Shown here in pieces: positions 6,270 to 7,803 of a stretch of 7,803 bases of DNA. This DNA is from Acidimicrobiaceae bacterium (GTDB taxonomy: Bacteria > Actinomycetota > Acidimicrobiia > Acidimicrobiales > Palsa-688): contig WQVT01000094.1 in assembly GCA_009785715.1 (NCBI GenBank), positions 1-7,803 on the forward strand, given 5' to 3'. Within the stretch, counting starts at the first letter, position 1, and each line of letters begins with the position of its first letter. Position numbers and translations under genes: made by a program. Below the pieces are notes generated by a model. The model saw only the letters and a list, made by a program, of their open reading frames with translations, did no database searches and was not told where the DNA came from.

Positions 6270-7745
6270 GTGATCCCCGTCGTAACACCCGAGCAGATGG
6301 CCGGAGTCGACGCAGCCGCCACCGAGCCCGTCGAGGTCCTGATCGGCAGGGCGGGCGCCGCGGTGGCGACCGCCGCCCGCCGACGGCTGTCCGGCACGTA
6401 CGGGGCCCGGATCGTGGTGGTCGCCGGGAAGGGCAACAACGGGGCGGACGGTCGCGCCGCCGCCCGGCTCCTGCGCGGCCGGGGCGCCGCCGTCGCTGTG
6501 CTCGAAGCCGCGGATCTTGGGCCCGGGGAACGCCTCCCGCCGGCCGACCTCGTCATCGACGCCGCCTATGGCACGGGTCTGCGCGGTGCCTACGCCGCTC
6601 CGGACCCGGGCGGCTCGCCGGTCCTCGCCGTCGACATCCCCTCGGGTGTTTCGGGCCTGACCGGCGAGGTCGCGGGGGAGCCGGGCGCCGTCGTCGCCGA
6701 TGCGGTGGTTGCCGATGCGACCGTGACCTTCGCAGCCCTGAAGCCCGGCCACCTGCTCGGCGAGGGCCCGGACCGGGCCGGCGCCCTCGAGGTCGCCGAC
6801 ATCGGGCTCGGCCCGCTCGTGGCGGAGGTTGCGGACACGTGGCTCGTGACCGACGCCGACGTGATCGCCGGCCTGCCCCGCCGGCCCAGGGAGGCCCACA
6901 AGTGGCAGAGCGCCCTGCGCGTGATCGCCGGGTCCCCTGGGATGACCGGCGCCGCCTGGCTGGTCTCGACTGCGGCCATGCGGGCCGGAGCCGGCTATGT
7001 CCGTCTCGGCGTGCCGGGCGCGGAGCCCGGCGACACGGGGCTGCCCCCGAGCGAGATCGTGGTCACGTCCCTGGCCGGCGGCGACTGGGTGGACGCCGTG
7101 CTGTCCGACCTCGGCCGGTTCGCCGCCCTGGTGGTGGGCCCCGGCCTCGGGAGCTCGGGCCAGGGCGCCGGCGGCGTCCTCGGCGCTTCGAGCGCCGTCG
7201 GGAGGCTGGTCAGGTCGGCCCCCGTCCCGGTGATCATCGATGCCGACGGGCTGAACGCCCTTGGAAGCCTCGATGCGCTCGCCGAGGTGACGGCCGGGAG
7301 GGACCGGCCGACCGTGATCACCCCCCATGCCGGCGAATACGCACGTCTGGCCGGGGGGCCTCCGTCCGCCGACCGGTTCGAGGCCGTGCGCGACGCCGCC
7401 TGGCGCTCGGGCGCCGTCGTGCTGCTGAAGGGGCCGGTGACCATCGTGGCCGAGCCGTCCGGCCGGGTGCTCGTCGCCACGGCGGGATCCTCCCGTCTGG
7501 CCAGCGCCGGCACCGGTGACGTGCTCTCGGGTGTGATCGGGGCGTTCCTTGCCCGGGGCCTACCCGGCGCGGAGGCGGCGGCGTTCGCCGCCCACGTGCA
7601 TGGCCGGGCGGCAGCGGCCGGACGGGCGGAGGGGCTCGTCGCGCCGGACCTGCCGGACCTGGTCTCGGCCTGGCTGTCCCGGGCCGCCACCAACCCGGCA
7701 CCGGCGGGCGGATCGGAGAACTGGTACGGGGAGGTGGCGGATTGA
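6270..7745 (+). CDS. nnr: Bifunctional NAD(P)HX epimerase / ADP- or ATP-dependent NAD(P)HX dehydratase
   Basis: A 491-residue cytosolic metabolite-repair enzyme of the YjeF type. The N-terminal YjeF_N domain (about 1-205) interconverts R- and S-NAD(P)HX: GKGNNGADG 53-61 is the nucleotide-binding loop, with DAAYGTGL 97-104 and VDIPSGVSG 121-129. The C-terminal ribokinase-like domain (about 206-475) dehydrates S-NAD(P)HX using a nucleotide: GSPGMTGAA 221-229, GPGLG 290-294, IDADGLN 323-329, TPHAGEY 351-357, LLKGP 385-389, and SAGTGDVLSG 412-421 with the catalytic Asp417. The length is slightly below the ~515 of E. coli YjeF. The usual HKG motif that opens the dehydratase domain reads HKW here (210-212). 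GTG start, with GGAG 7 nt upstream. It lies 99 bp after glmS on the same strand and probably shares its transcript. Placement beside glmS is common in Actinobacteria, where acpS often lies between; here it does not. Domain assignment is secure; the ATP versus ADP preference is unknown. Confidence 0.95.
   Translation: MIPVVTPEQMAGVDAAATEPVEVLIGRAGAAVATAARRRLSGTYGARIVVVAGKGNNGADGRAAARLLRGRGAAVAVLEAADLGPGERLPPADLVIDAAYGTGLRGAYAAPDPGGSPVLAVDIPSGVSGLTGEVAGEPGAVVADAVVADATVTFAALKPGHLLGEGPDRAGALEVADIGLGPLVAEVADTWLVTDADVIAGLPRRPREAHKWQSALRVIAGSPGMTGAAWLVSTAAMRAGAGYVRLGVPGAEPGDTGLPPSEIVVTSLAGGDWVDAVLSDLGRFAALVVGPGLGSSGQGAGGVLGASSAVGRLVRSAPVPVIIDADGLNALGSLDALAEVTAGRDRPTVITPHAGEYARLAGGPPSADRFEAVRDAAWRSGAVVLLKGPVTIVAEPSGRVLVATAGSSRLASAGTGDVLSGVIGAFLARGLPGAEAAAFAAHVHGRAAAAGRAEGLVAPDLPDLVSAWLSRAATNPAPAGGSENWYGEVAD
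7728..7734 (+). promoter_or_regulatory. Ribosome binding site for the gene after nnr
   Basis: GGGGAGG lies 7 nt before a TTG codon at 7742 that overlaps the nnr stop. It is the strongest Shine-Dalgarno in the window and decides the start proposed for the downstream gene. The next candidate, an ATG at 7753, is 18 nt away. Confidence 0.6.
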
Positions 7746-7803
7746 GCGGGCCATGGCGGGATCCACGGCTGTCGGATCCAGCAGCGGGGGAGGGCAACGC
7801 GGG
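7742..7803 (+). CDS. 5' end of a downstream gene, cut by the window edge
   Basis: A TTG at 7742 overlaps the nnr TGA (4-nt TTGA overlap) and opens a frame that stays open to the window edge, reading MSGPWRDPRLSDPAAGEGNA before the edge. An excellent GGGGAGG at 7-nt spacing and the overlap suggest translational coupling in a glmS-nnr operon. About 20 residues are too few to identify a family. From actinobacterial gene order, alr or a tsaE-type gene would be a guess only. The alternative start ATG 7753 lies in another frame (MAGSTAVGSS...), also open, but poorly placed relative to the SD. Confidence 0.5.
   Translation, partial: MSGPWRDPRLSDPAAGEGNA

Noticed and set aside
6208..6273. 21-codon ORF (MQASPERSAGIGRARNPGAGR) whose stop overlaps the nnr GTG
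   Set aside because: There is no well-placed ribosome binding site and no sign of coding bias beyond the general GC content. nnr has its own good SD, so a coupling leader peptide is not needed.
2466..7328. Open frame of 1620 codons on the minus strand, antisense to glmS and nnr
   Set aside because: It mirrors the high-GC codon pattern of the real genes: extreme Gly/Arg/His/Asp content, no recognisable domain, and it covers two well-supported genes. Stop codons are simply rare in this antisense frame.

Overview
This is a 7.8-kb stretch of very GC-rich, densely coding bacterial chromosome. The strong G/C bias at third codon positions, the GTG and TTG starts and the glmS-nnr gene order point to a high-GC actinobacterium. 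A lineage outside the well-studied Streptomyces/Mycobacterium groups (for example Acidimicrobiia-like) is my inference from the unusual form of GlmS; nothing in the window proves it. I see no mobile element, phage gene, CRISPR array, rRNA or tRNA.

Layout. The first ~130 bp may hold the end of an upstream gene and contain a perfect 12-bp inverted repeat that ends one base before the ATG of a short-chain dehydrogenase/reductase (SDR, 133-879, +). The SDR converges, with a 10-bp gap, on a 14-helix DHA2-type major facilitator drug/metabolite exporter (890-2398, -). A 220-bp divergent intergenic region (2399-2618) separates the exporter from a very large glucosamine-6-phosphate synthase homologue (2619-6170, +). 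Downstream lies a bifunctional NAD(P)HX epimerase/dehydratase (6270-7745, +). A further gene probably starts at a TTG (7742) overlapping the nnr stop and runs off the window.

How the genes work together. GlmS makes glucosamine-6-phosphate, the entry to UDP-GlcNAc and peptidoglycan. Nnr repairs damaged NAD(P)H hydrates. They sit together in the housekeeping glmM-glmS-acpS-nnr-alr-type cluster known from Actinobacteria, although no acpS lies between them here. The SDR and the exporter look like separate accessory metabolism, and their substrates cannot be read from sequence.

The most interesting object is the GlmS. It is 1183 residues instead of about 610. The glutaminase and both SIS domains keep nearly all catalytic residues, but they are interrupted by a helical insertion of about 175 residues right after the N-terminal cysteine strand, by a smaller insertion before the HTRW motif, and by about 110 residues between the second SIS domain and what looks like the displaced catalytic C-terminal tail (QAKTVTV, compare LAKSVTVE in E. 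coli). A final region of about 198 residues, which I do not recognise, follows that tail. Both promoter-proximal plus-strand genes (SDR and glmS) lack a well-placed Shine-Dalgarno and have a TANNNT hexamer 7-8 nt before the ATG, which fits leaderless transcription. The operon-internal genes have good ribosome binding sites.
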